Assembly: GCA_009733575.1 (NCBI GenBank) | Contig: ML769494.1 | Span: 1-64,000 of the forward strand | Source of the DNA: Gymnopus androsaceus JB14 | Taxonomy: Eukaryota; Basidiomycota; Agaricomycetes; Agaricales; Omphalotaceae | Reading direction: 5' to 3' | DNA: 64,000 bases | Part shown: in pieces, positions 1 through 10,889 of the stretch | Layout of the letters: every line of letters starts with the position of its first letter | Numbering within the stretch: position 1 is the first letter of the stretch | The notes under the pieces: generated by a model | Database searches by the model: none | Seen by the model: only the letters and a program-made list of their open reading frames with translations | Told to the model about the DNA's origin: nothing | Made by a program: the position numbers and the translations under genes

Positions 1-1290
1 AATCAATTAGTAGTCGAGGGAACCTTTGACAACCTCCTTCCTCGCATTAAATTAAACCTTTTGGATTATATCTGATTGGGGTGATTGTTGTTTGGTTGGT
101 TTTCATACCCAGCACATATCTAACTCATCAACTGCACTGGTGCAATCACTGCACTGGTGCAATCACTGCACTGGTGCAATCACTGCACTGGTGCAATGTT
201 TTTTAATCTGCACTGCAGTTACTGGTTTTCAGCAGTTATATGAACTGCACTTTCAAACCCTAAGCTGGGCTGCCAATCACTGTCAATATCTCCAATGTTC
301 CAGTATGGAATGTCTCCCAGAGGAGTGGATCCTGTTATTTTAGCATTTGCTAACATTTCTGTGAACTTTGGAAGTTCATGGAGGGCCTTTTGGCTTTCCG
401 CACACTGCTGGAAAAAATTACTGATTTGGTGTAAACCAAACAGTGATTCAAGCATGGTTGAGGTCACACTAAAACATTCAGACTGAATGTTATTATTTCC
501 AGCCCAACACAAGTCAGGCTTAAAATTGTTTGTGATGCAAAAACAGTCACTGTTGTAAGATTCACTACTGCAGTTAATGATGTTAAAAACATTGTCATTG
601 TTGGAATTGCTATTTCAAAGAACCTTTCAGCTGGTTCCCAAAAGACAATACTTCAATGCTTGGCCAATGCGGGCTGCTGCCAAACCATACAGTGAAAGGC
701 AACATTTCGGTGGAAAATTGAATTGTTCTTTGAAACAATTACTTTCACTCTTATTGTGAAAGCAGGGCTTTCAAGTCCACATTGAACCTATTGTTTCCAG
801 AGTCTGATTGAAAGCTTCTCTTTTGCATATCTATATAAAGTTCTCAATCCAGAATGTTGGAATTCAATTTATTCATTGCTCTATTGAAATATATGACTTC
901 TACATTTTTCTGAAAAAGTACACTTCATATAGGGATTGAAATAATTTATTTCCCATTATGCTTCAGCCAAGCTGAAGCATGATTATTGGCGGTGTGATTG
1001 CTATGGAATGCACTGGTTTCAAAGCATTTGATTGTGGAATGGCTCTATTCAATACAAATATATCAATCCTCTTGAATTGCTTCATTGCACTTTGCAAGAC
1101 CAACAATGGACAAAAATAATCATAAAAGCATATCATATTGCTGTAGTCATAGTAGGAATAGCAAAACTAGTAGAACTACATCAGGAAAAATGGTCTGGGC
1201 CCAGGATGACCCCAGGTCACTTAGGCAGCCTAGGCCACCTAGGAATAATGCAAAAACTTAGGACACCTCAGGTATCCTAAGCCTCCATCA
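1..1290. other. CpG-poor repeat-like DNA, no supported gene
   Basis: No reading frame here has recognisable homology or a believable exon series. CG dinucleotides are rare and TG/CA are abundant, as in the transposon zone at 27-33 kb, so this is probably old mobile-element DNA. A 97-aa frame on the minus strand near 219-512 matches no family I know. A stretch at about 1740-1810 rich in ctcatag/ccatagc words resembles the words flanking the element at 27.4 kb. Confidence 0.5.
131..198. repeat. 17-bp tandem repeat, four units
   Basis: The unit ACTGCACTGGTGCAATC is repeated four times almost without change. It contains a near-palindrome, TGCACTGGTGCA. No function is evident; it lies in repeat-like DNA. 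Confidence 0.85.
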
Positions 1291-1291
1291 G

Positions 1292-1656
1292 CAAAAACTG
1301 TTTTGAGTCCAGGAGGATCTGAGGTCCCCTAGGCCTCTTAGGCAACCTGAGGCATCCTAGTTGGCCCAGGAAACAGGGCATAACTTTGGACACCTCAGGT
1401 ATCCTAGTCATCCTAGGTGTCCTGGGACATCCTGAGATGTCCTGGGGCATATCCCAGGATGCCCCAGGATGCCCCAAGACATCTCAGGATCTCCTGGGAT
1501 GTCCCAGGATGTCCCAGGACACTTAGGATGACTAGGATACCTGAGGTGTCAAAAATTTTGCCCTTTTTCCTGGGCCAACTAGGATGCCTCAGGTTGCCTA
1601 AGAGGACTAGGTGACCACTGACCTTGGATCCTCCTGGGTCTGAAACAATTTTTTTG
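1292..1656. repeat. Long imperfect fold-back (inverted repeat)
   Basis: The left arm (about 1292-1460) and right arm (about 1460-1656) are reverse complements over most of their length. The left arm reads gtccaggaggat ... ggcatcctagttggcccagg ... gacacctcaggtatcctag. The right arm reads ctaggatacctgaggtgtc ... cctgggccaactaggatgcc ... atcctcctgggtctgaaac. The centre is made of short CCCAGGATG-type words. About 100 bp directly to the left (1190-1290) is a further direct copy of part of the arm. It resembles a fold-back or snap-back transposable element. I see no target-site duplication. Confidence 0.75.
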
Positions 1657-1996
1657 ATGTCCTAGGCATTCTGGGGCCATCCTGGGACATCCTCAGGCTG
1701 CCTCAGGATAAGATGCTAAAATGGGTTGAGAGCTGCATTGACAGCTTTGTGATCCTGTAGAAGCTCATAGCAAGCTGCAGGAACCCATAGCAGCTCATAG
1801 TTCTGTGCAGGACTATGATGACTATCTCCCAAGTTTGCTGATGAATCCTTCTGCAGGCCTAATTTATACTATAATGGGCAAGGCTTGAGCTAAGTTGAGG
1901 TGTACTTTACACTAAAAACAGCCAAAGATTTTGTCAAATCTGGGTCCCGGGCAAGCTTCTGGGGGAGTTTATGGAAGCCTGCCAAGCTTGATCAAT

Positions 1997-2084
1997 GTCC
2001 CTGTCGATTAGTGGTCAAATCATCGTGTTGTGGCTGTGCATTTGGCGCTCCGCGAAGCCGGGGGCTCGAATCCCCCCAGGGACA
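1997..2084 (+). tRNA. tRNA-His (GTG) with a 16-nt intron
   Basis: The acceptor stem GTCCCTG pairs with CAGGGAC (2077-2083). The D arm is GATT/AATC around AGTGGTCA, and the T arm is GGGGG-CTCGAAT-CCCCC. The anticodon stem closes only if TCGTG is paired with CGCGA, which leaves a 23-nt loop TTGTGG...C. Removing 16 nt after position 37 restores the loop TTGTGGC with anticodon GTG, the usual tRNA-His loop. The mature body is then 71 nt plus discriminator A. The internal promoters are visible as an A box (TCGATTAGTGG) and a B box (GGCTCGAATCC). Intron placement one base 3' of the anticodon is the canonical eukaryotic site. Confidence 0.85.
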
Positions 2085-3864
2085 TGAGGGGGTCTGTCGA
2101 CGATAGTTTATTTATTTTTCATCTTTTTCATTTCTTTAGTTCATCTTCGTTTGTATACTGTAGTCTAGAAGTAAATCCACATAAACGCACGTAATTAGAG
2201 TACATATCCGAGTCAAATACAACCAGTGTACACCCGTGGGCACCCTTCCTCGTTGGATATAGCCCCAAGTTAGAAATCGATGAATCCTAGGCCGGTGACT
2301 GAAAAAGGTGACAAGGGAGCAAGGCCTACTATGGGTGGAATAGGTATGAAATAGGTTGCTGTTGCGGATGGAAAGGGACCTTTCGCTATTGTGTATAATC
2401 CAGTGTTTTATTTTGCGACTATAGCCTCGGCTCTGGTTCCGGTTGCCTTCAGATCTGCAGGCCTTGCTGGAAAACCTCCTAGCCAACACTCATATTCTTC
2501 CGGTATGAATGTCTGGATTTCAACTTCAAGTGCGTATAATATGCAGTGTAGGTAGTTATAGCAGTCTACTATACATTACCGAAGAAGTTTAGCTTTTTGT
2601 TCTACAGCTGCGCGCGTTCCGCGTACACGTTTCTTATGCACGAAACCATGACAAAACCAACTTTGCTTTTTAATTTCAATTATTCTGAATCTCCTAGATC
2701 GTTTCGGGTCATCTTTAAGGCCTTACAAGCGTATTTTATGCCTCAGTAACATTGCAAGAGCTCTGTGAGGTTGATCAATCCAATGCAACCGAATCAGCTC
2801 TGGATAGTTCGGGTCGTTCTAGTGGATCAAGTATCTCGAAAAAAACGCGCACGCGACGCGCGTAGCTCAGCTTCCGTCTCTCCTCCAAACTGGCGCCTCG
2901 CGTAGTATGGTACAATCGTTGAGCTTGGGTGAAGGACGCACCAGGACGCAGCTGTAGACACGATGGTCCATTGGCTGTCGAGGGAGAAGAGAAGCCTGGC
3001 AATAGTCGCCAATCATTAGGCTTACATGGTCTCCTGCCTGGCCCGAAAGGTTAAAGGTATGTCCAACTAACAGTATTGACAATGATCTAAGGTTCTCGCT
3101 CTAAGTGTACTTCGCTCAGCGGTATCAGTATCAATAGTATTATTTCTTCCTCTTTCACCTTACCCACCAAGCTCCTTTAAATCTCGACACTTGATATGCT
3201 ACAGTTGAGTCAGCGGCCATGTCCGACATCCCTAGGACGGCTCAAGATGTCCAGTGCTGGAAATCGCTTGCGTCCAAACATCTGTAGCCATTTTAAGCAT
3301 TTACTTTTTGGATTCCCAGATTTGCCTAATGTCACTTTGCACAGCTCTTAGCATATCAGTCTTTAGATCTCGACACTTGTTCACGTGAGTCAGCGGATGA
3401 CATCTGACGCTCACAGTGCTGAATCGTGCGTCAACTCTGTGCTCAATAAATATTGCTTCCTTCAAGTACTTACCTATTCATCTCGTGGTGTAGCAGGAGT
3501 GACACTTGTTCTCCGTTTCCTTCCACCTCTAAACACCTTGGTCTGTCTACCTTAGCCCTAAACGACCGGCCCTGCATACTTCCAATTATTACATAACGGA
3601 TACAGTACATCTACTGTGGCATTTAAATTTTCTTATTTCGTTCTCCCGTTTTCGAGCAGCGATACTACTTGTGAACACGCTCAAGCCCGGGGTAACTTAT
3701 TGGGCCGATTTTCCAAGGATAACAGTAGGGTCTTTTCATTCAATTAAATGTCTACATAGAGAGACATTTATGTGTGTTATTTCTATGCTCCGATTGTAGA
3801 TTCGCCTATCCAAAAAATCAGCAGGCTTCCTCTCCTTCTCCCCCCCATCTCACTCCATCTTGAA
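2085..3864. other. Intergenic, nothing supported
   Basis: No gene seen. Two related stretches, near 3172 and 3358, share the words ctcgacacttg and gtgagtcagcgg, so a short sequence of about 60 bp is repeated about 190 bp apart. The short frames near 2775-3082 on the minus strand match nothing known. Confidence 0.4.
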
Positions 3865-5367
3865 ATGCAAACCCGAATCATTGCATCAGGTATGCTTCAA
3901 AGGAACATCTCAAGAATCCTTACGAAACTGAAATCGTACCGTAAAGTATTAGGTTTGCTGGTTACGAGCTGCGATAGCTTTCTTACCAGACATAAAGAGC
4001 TGGAGTATGTATGGAAGTGAGTGTACCTCGATATCTAACGCTAATAACTGTTAACGACCAACCATTTCGCTTGATCTTGATAGAAGACCATTGCAACTGA
4101 CATTTGTGCGGTGTCTCTTCATCTTGGCAAGATATCTTGCGCTCTTAATCCATATGTGTGTAACTACTACGCTGGCCGGTTTCTCTTCCTCCGTTCCACC
4201 CGTGCCTTTCATCACTAAAATCTATGTTACAGTGGAAACATTGTTCTTGCCAGTATATGGACATTTAGGTTTTCTGGTCATCAGCAACCCACCGATGATG
4301 CCTGTATGACTTGGTTTATTTTCCAAACTGCATCATATTATACTATGGTATTGATCCTACAGTTGATTCTGAGGTCTGTCTCTCATTATTAGTCTCTAGT
4401 ACTGCTGCTGATCCTAAACATGCCAGCATGTCCGAGGTCAGGTCACTTCAGTTTACTCCCAGTTTCCCATTGATCACCTCTCTCCTTCAGTATTTGACCT
4501 TGTACAGACAAAGTCTGAAAGTGGGCATGTTTCTATCAATAATGCTTTGCAGGAAGGATGGCTGGATCAATTTATGTGTAAGTTTTATATCTATCTGTTC
4601 CGAGTACATATCCTTCTTTTTTAACTCAGAATAATTCAGCATTTCGGAATGACAGTGGCCATTCAACAGTTCAAGTTCACCGGAGCATTGCATACTAACA
4701 CTCTCTTTAGCTGAACGCCCTATTGGAAATCCTCTTGTGGTTTTTATGTGAGGCAGATCGAATTGCACTTGTGTGTGTGTGTATCATAGTACTAACATGT
4801 TTGATCTAATGCAGAGTTGGAGAAATAACTATCCACTTGGTTCTCCTATGGGCTTGCTTGGAAACGCACATTCTGGGATTTTCGCTGCTATGCCACCTTT
4901 GCACGACCACCATTATTTTCCTGTGCTGAATAGAGATGGTTTAAAAGTGTTTGCTGCTATATCCTGTATTTTTCCTCCTTCGAGCTCATTATCCCGCACT
5001 CGCTGACATGCTCTGAAATAGTTGGAGTAATTTCAATTGGTGTTTCTGCAGGTAAAAGAGTGATACCGGTGGTGCTCGTATATCCGTAAGTGACTTGAAC
5101 TCTGATTTCTTGTTCAGAGGCTTGCTCATGCTGGGTATATCATTGTAATTGCAGACTTTTTATTTCACTGGTATCTGCTGCGGTACGCGAGCTGCTTTCT
5201 CTGATTCTTGATTCAACTAACTTGACGTCCAGGGATGCCGCACAATTCTCAACCTACAAACGCTGAATGTGACTACGCGCGAGACCCCGTCATTTGAACG
5301 TAACATAGAGTTCACGAGTATCAACGACATATCCACTTGGGATGCAAGGTCGAGGTTGGTAGGGTAG
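3865..5367 (+). CDS. DUF6533-family membrane protein
   Basis: Spliced frames spell the features of the basidiomycete DUF6533 family of multi-pass membrane proteins of unknown function. The N-terminal signature is DSFLTRHKELEYVWKRP, completed across an intron that joins TGGAA to AAGACC near 4018-4083. A membrane segment LFILARYLALLIH follows, then WFIFQTASYY (about 4310-4345). Later exons contain LNRDGLKVFAAIS (about 4927-4965) and LFISLVSAA. The closing segment is GCRTILNLQTLNVTTRE, matching the family's GCRLILNLR-type end, with a stop at 5365-5367. Several middle exons are uncertain and the start could be 3772. It could be a decaying copy; I found no clear lesion. Confidence 0.55.
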
Positions 5368-5627
5368 TAGTTTATAATTTAATTTGTGGTTTAATTATCT
5401 TTTCCAACGCATCAAGTATGTACGAGAATAGCCCAACCAATTGTTTTAGGGTACCAGGCTGCGAGGAGTAAAGACGCCACGCTCCCCAACGAGAGGATAA
5501 CAGTAGCTGAAGTAGCGGATTAGCATAGATTGATTTTGAAATAAACCATATCATAGACACATAATAAGAATTGGAACGTCATATGAGTGCAAGCACACAG
5601 ATTAATCCATAAACTAAACCAAAAATA

Positions 5628-8600
5628 TCAGTAAAATAGTTTCGGGCTGCATGGACAGACGTATATGCATACCTTCGTCGCTTCACTCTCCGAAACATCC
5701 GACGAGCCACCATTCTTCTCTGCCTCCTTGTCACTAATCAAACTAAGAGTTCGGCCAGTCTCTTGCAACTGCGACCAAAACTCTTCATTTCCGGGTGTCG
5801 ATTTGAGGCATTTTTCTTTCAACTTTGGGAGGAAACTGCATACGCAGAGTGCAAGGGGTAAGCGTAGATACTGAGACTTCAGACTATGCATAAATGAAAC
5901 TTACGAATTCCATGCATCAATCTCATCCTCCTTCAAACACACCTTCCTCAGCTCCTTCAAACACTCCATCATCTCCTCCGCCCTCCTGCTCGCAAACGGC
6001 GCTAGAACCACCTCCTCGATGACTGCGCACATATCTTCGACGGATTTGGAAACAATGTCTCCTCGTTTCAGGTTCTCTTTGAAATCTACAAGAGGACGGG
6101 TACGTCCTATTAGGCGATGAGGATCTCGTTGAGGGTCGACGTCCACGTCCATTGAGTCATCGCCGTTATCACGACGGGACGACGGAGATAGAGAACGAGC
6201 GGGCGTAGGTAGGGTATTGGGTTTTCGTGCTGGCGGGACCTTGTCGAGTAGCAACATTTCCTCGTCCTCGTCCTCCGTTGCACTGTCTTCGCCAGTCGTG
6301 GTATTTTCGGCAGTGGGTTGTTGCACGACCTTCGAGTGAAGAATTTGATTGTGAAGCTTTGGAAGTTGATGGTTTTCGGTCCAGTAGGAGCATTTCGTCG
6401 TCGTCATCTTGAGCATGATCGTGCGCGCCTTTTCTCACCACTTTAGCCACCTTGGGAACTAGAAAAAGAAATGAAGGTCAGACCTAACATCGAGATCGTC
6501 AAAGCAAACTGTACCCACCAAGCTTAACATTGAATGCTTCAATACATTTATCAATGATAGGTTGCGCCCTCTTAACCATCTTCTTGGGCGGATTAAAGTA
6601 CTTGATCAGTTCAGGGTGCGGAGGCGGGAGAGGATTCGTTTCGAGATCTGCTACGACAGCGCAGTGGAACATTGCCTGTTTCAACCGATGGAAAGCTGGA
6701 TTGTAAGAGTCCCGGATATCGAACCACTCGGTTGGATTTCTGAGATCCTGAATTTAACGGAAACGAAGGATAGATAGAATTCGAGTAGTAAACGTACTTC
6801 TCTTCGTCTTTGGGTCCAGCTTCCATGAGATCCATGGCATCAACAAACTCGTCCATCGCCTCCAGCTGGGTGTCGGTGGGCAAGTAGGGATGTTCGGTCA
6901 GAATCTCGCCTTTCTTGTTGATCAGTTTATCGAGAGAGGGGAAGGTGTACCTCCTGATATCGTCTTGAAAGGGCATCTACAATATGATATCAGATCTTAA
7001 TCCAAACGCAGAACGTCAAAGCAGATATCTTACTGGGGCCCACAGTAAACAATCGACTCTTTTATTTTCTTCTTCGTTATTGAAGAACGCTGGACTCATC
7101 ACACCCATTTTCGGATCCCGTCCGTCCCCAGTTACCCATCTACCGACGGCGAGGACTCCCTTCTCAGTACATAGCCTGAGCGATAGAAGAAATCGCACAT
7201 TGAGCGGTGGCATTGTCGGGATTGCCCCAGATGTACTGAATTTCGCCCATGGCCCAGTCGCGACGGAACTAAAAGGCTTCCAGTTGAGTGCATCGAGGTC
7301 GAAAGACCAGCTGAAAAACTTACCTTTTTCTCCGGAATGAACCCAATGAGGTCTATACCTTTCTTGGTAGGAAGCTTTGGGAATTGACCGTCTGGACACG
7401 GTACGTAGGAAGTACCATATTTGAAGCCCCTGATAAGCTGCTCCTTCTCCACCTTCTCGAGAGCGGCTAGACGCGTCTCCTCGTCTTCCTCGACCTTCGT
7501 TTCACTCTCCACCTCACCGTCTTTCGGTTCTGACGTATCGACAAAGTTCTCCGATCGCGCCTTCAGTTGCACGTAGGTAACGTTCTTCCCTTCATCGGCG
7601 TCGACATCCATCGCCTTCCTATCTTCCTCTTCTTGAGGTGATTTCGACCGAATAGCGAATTTTTTGAAGGATTTCGGACGGTTTACAGCAGTGCATTTGC
7701 TGGTTTTGACGAGAATCTCCATTGCCTCGTCTGTACGTGACTCCGTGTCTCCAATACGCAAGACGTTGTGCATGAGGGTGGACCGAGAAGTCTTGACGTC
7801 GGGAAGGGATATTTGCTCGAGGACAAAGTCGAGATTTCCGACGATGGAGTCGTTACCTGCTTCACAGAATTTGTGGAAGAATTCTTCATTTTCACGCTAC
7901 AAAGAAGAGTTATTTCATATGAAGGGTAGTGTTCGGAGGGAGGGTTCACCTTGACAGGTCTCTTATCCTCTTCAGTATGCTCTTCGTCGTCAAAATCCAC
8001 ACCCACAACAGTGAAACCGACGTTCAACTCGTTCATCTTTTGCACTGTAGCCTCCCAGTCTTCGATCTCCATTGGACCTTCTCCATCGGTTACTAGGATA
8101 ACTTTGCGTGTCCAGGTTTTCTTGTTCCCTAGATATGTATTCTGAGTGTGAACACCGACAATAATGGCGTCTATGGCTGTGGCGAAAGGTCAGTAAAATC
8201 AGAGATAGAGGAGCAAATACTCACGATCGCCGTATAAGTCGGACGGTTCGAGTTCATCGAGCTTTTTCAATGTAGCGGTCGGTAGGTTGAGCAATGGGTA
8301 TAGTACTCTGTAACGTGCTCGTAACCGCCGTCCGAAGCTGATTGATTTGGTTGTCGGTGTCTGCAGAGTGGTTAGCATGATATCAGGACATACAGACGAG
8401 ATGAAATACCTTCGGTTCCAAAGAGTATCACTCCACACTGGTCAGTCTTTCGACCGTCGATATATCTAGTCGTATATTCTCAATCGCTATGCCATAAAGC
8501 GAAGAACAGCGCAAATAATACCATGGTCTGAATCTTGAATTTCACATATTGCAAGGCATATTGGAGATGAGTCATCTCTGCGAAGCGTTCTTCGCCGTCT

Positions 8601-8744
8601 GGACCTGGAGGAAGAGGCACTCTTCGTGTGGATCCCATGGACTTGGAGACGTCCACGAGGAACATTATGACAGTGTACTGCAGAAGAGTCAGACTTTGCT
8701 AGCAAATCTAAAGCACAACATACGCCTGCGCGTTCAACTGGCAT
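5628..8744 (-). CDS. KU80: Ku80 subunit of the Ku DNA end-binding complex
   Basis: Ku80 pairs with Ku70 to bind broken DNA ends in the nucleus for non-homologous end joining and telomere maintenance. Exon 1 encodes MPVERAG from the ATG at 8744. After a short intron comes the von Willebrand A-like domain (YTVIMFLVDVSKSMG, then CGVILFGTE and VILVTDGEGPMEIEDWE). The beta-barrel core includes GIDLIGFIPEKK, GVLAVGRWVTGDG and a DNA-encircling arm region (RYTFPSLDKLI). The C-terminal region has a helical Ku/DNA-PK-binding-type domain (LKELRKVCLKEDEIDAWNSF, then FLPKLKEKC). About ten introns are needed, all GT-AG, and I see no lesion. An acidic linker with a DDSMDVDVD stretch separates core and C-terminal domain. 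It diverges from SEC4 across 133 bp. Ku80 rather than Ku70 is indicated by this C-terminal domain and the absence of a SAP domain. Confidence 0.93.
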
Positions 8745-8877
8745 GATGGTGGTAAGAAGACAAGGCGCGTTGGTTGATGGAATCGCGCCCGGTGAGTCAA
8801 CTCACGCCATTGACATCTATCATAAACAAAGGACAACACCAGTTACTTTATTTCGTCTCCAATACCGCAGCATCCAA
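8745..8877. promoter_or_regulatory. Shared divergent promoter of KU80 and SEC4
   Basis: Only 133 bp separate the two start codons, so both core promoters must lie here or overlap the 5' exons. I see no clear TATA box. A Y-rich tract (ttatttcgtctccaat) precedes the SEC4 ATG. Call by position only. Confidence 0.6.
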
Positions 8878-9776
8878 ATGCCTCCTCCTCATTACGACTT
8901 TCTCATCAAGGTAAAGGAATTCAAATCTCTGCGTATTGCATTGCTGAAAGATATCTCCAGCTCCTTCTCATCGGCGATTCTGGTCAGTCTGTCATTGCCT
9001 GCGGGTCATCCATAAATCTCATTCGATATCTACTTAGGCGTTGGCAAGTCCTGCCTGCTGCTTCGATTCTGCGACGATGCATGGACACCTTCATTTATTA
9101 CCACAATTGGAATCGACTTCAAAATTCGAACCATTGAGCTCGACGGAAAACGTATCAAGCTACAAATTGTCTGTATTGTCTGCCTGCCCAGAACTTTCAA
9201 GGCCTCATCTTTTCTTTATATAGTGGGACACTGCAGGCCAGGAACGATTCCGCACAATAACTACCGCTTACTACCGAGGAGCTATGGGTATTCTGCTAGT
9301 CTACGATGTTACCGATGAGCGGTCATTCAATAGTGCGTTCTTTCTCTTCTCACTGTCAATTTCCCCTCCAACATTCGTAGACATTCGCACTTGGCACGCC
9401 AATATTGAACAACACGCCTCCGAAGGCGTCAACAAGATTCTCGTCGGCAACAAGTCGGATTGGACAGACAAGAAAGCTGTGACTGAAGAGCAGGGACGGG
9501 AACTGGCTGATGAACTCGGCATCAAGTTTATGGAGACTTCTGCTAAAGTTAATGAAGGTGTTGAGGAGGCTTTCTTCACGTTAGCAAGGTGCGATTTCGT
9601 TTTTGTTCGCCTACGCCGCCAATACCTCCTTTTGAATTAACATTGTCTATAGGGATATCAAGACCCGATTAATCGATTCTCAAGGAGAAGCTGCAGGTGC
9701 CTCTAATACCCCCAATGATGGCTCTGTGAGGGTCACTCAACAGCCAACGAGTGCGGCGACTGGATGCTGCTCATGA
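8878..9776 (+). CDS. SEC4: Sec4/Rab8-type secretory Rab GTPase
   Basis: This small GTPase drives post-Golgi secretory vesicles to the plasma membrane, at hyphal tips in filamentous fungi. Exons join [19 protein letters not shown] and [11 protein letters not shown], giving the P loop GDSGVGKS. The effector region [18 protein letters not shown] is characteristic of Sec4/Rab8/Ypt2. [12 protein letters not shown] is switch II, GNKSDW the guanine-binding motif (canonical NKxD) and ETSAK the G5 motif. The protein ends in GCCS with a C-terminal cysteine pair for geranylgeranylation. Five introns are visible in 0.9 kb, including one splitting the P loop and one giving SFNNIRTW. Length is about 205 aa, normal for the family. 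No lesion. Confidence 0.95.
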
Positions 9777-10889
9777 GCGTTCATTTCATGATGATGTACT
9801 GTATATCGAGTCCTAACAGCTATATGTACTTATAGCCGCGTACATCTGTATGTCGTTTGGTTGTTGTCGTCGTTATTACTTTTGCATTCATATTCCTTCC
9901 ACAGTACATACATACACTGATGTTACAATATCTTTTGCATGTAGTGACACCTCTTTCTTTCTTTCTATTCAGTTCATCCGTATATCCATCTTCTTATAAC
10001 TATCGCTCCTGGTCGGTCGTCTTGTACAAATTACTTTCTCAAGGACATAATAATTTGGAATTTGGAGGAATATAATCCTATACTGAAACAACGGTGCGAC
10101 GTTTCTACGGCAGACTCGCAAGACGAAGCGTAAGTTACAGTAGGTGACGCTTCTTTTTGCACATAGAATCTTCTTTCTTACCTTGCTTTGATCTCGATAG
10201 ACACATAGACCCTGGCTTTCTCGATGCTTCTCCAGGTTGCAACCTCGATGGCCCAACCATGCATACCCTTGGGTCCGACACTCATTGGACGTGGAAGCGG
10301 AGAGCAATCACTCGTCGAGTAATCTAAATTCCTTCGGAATCGCGCGTCGCGGAGGTCAAGTCCTTTCCTTTCATTGGTCACAATAAACTCAAGTAAGTAT
10401 AGCAGCTTCAATTCGCGCACTATTTCACGCATGCCTACTCACGCGCGCGCTCCCACCAAAACACAGCGATTTCCGGTAGCGGGATTGAACGTTCAAGATA
10501 TCAAGATATCCCAACATACTTTCAAAGTCTCCGTTTGCTTGCCACATTATCAGCCGCTGTCAAAGCGTTTGAACCTAGCAGGCTGGCACCAACTTTTTTA
10601 AACTGAAGCTCAATTAGAACCAAAATCTATCTCATCATAGCGAGGCTCAGTTCTAAAAAAGCGGACCCCGGTTTAAATTTCCCGGGGTTAAACTAAGGTC
10701 GCCTGTGTACAGTCTAGAAATTTGATTAATTTCAAGCGTGAAAGGGAAACAAAATTTAAAGGTTTTTACAGGTGCATTATGTACATTTCCAATAAAGAAA
10801 ACTCTTCGCAAATGGTAATTTCTCCCGGACTTTTCCCAAGCATTTTCCAGAAATGGAAAGATACGCTGGACCATGGTGTACTATATACT
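9777..10889. other. Intergenic between SEC4 and P450 copy 1
   Basis: No supported gene. Frames of 70-110 aa on both strands have no recognisable motif. The sequence around 10660-10700 holds a small inverted pair (ccccggtttaaatt / aatttcccggggtt). Confidence 0.4.

Noticed and set aside
219..512. 97-aa minus-strand frame as a gene
   Set aside because: Isolated frame in repeat-like DNA, no recognisable domain and no neighbouring exons.
1997..2084. Class II (Ser/Leu) tRNA or a tRNA-derived SINE, because of the 87-nt length
   Set aside because: A variable arm does not fold well. A 16-nt intron restores a perfect anticodon stem and a standard GTG loop, and no SINE tail follows.
10660..10700. CCCCGGTTTAAATT / AATTTCCCCGGG inverted pair as a transposon end or terminator
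   Set aside because: The arms are short and close together, with no flanking duplication, and there is no adjacent gene end to explain.
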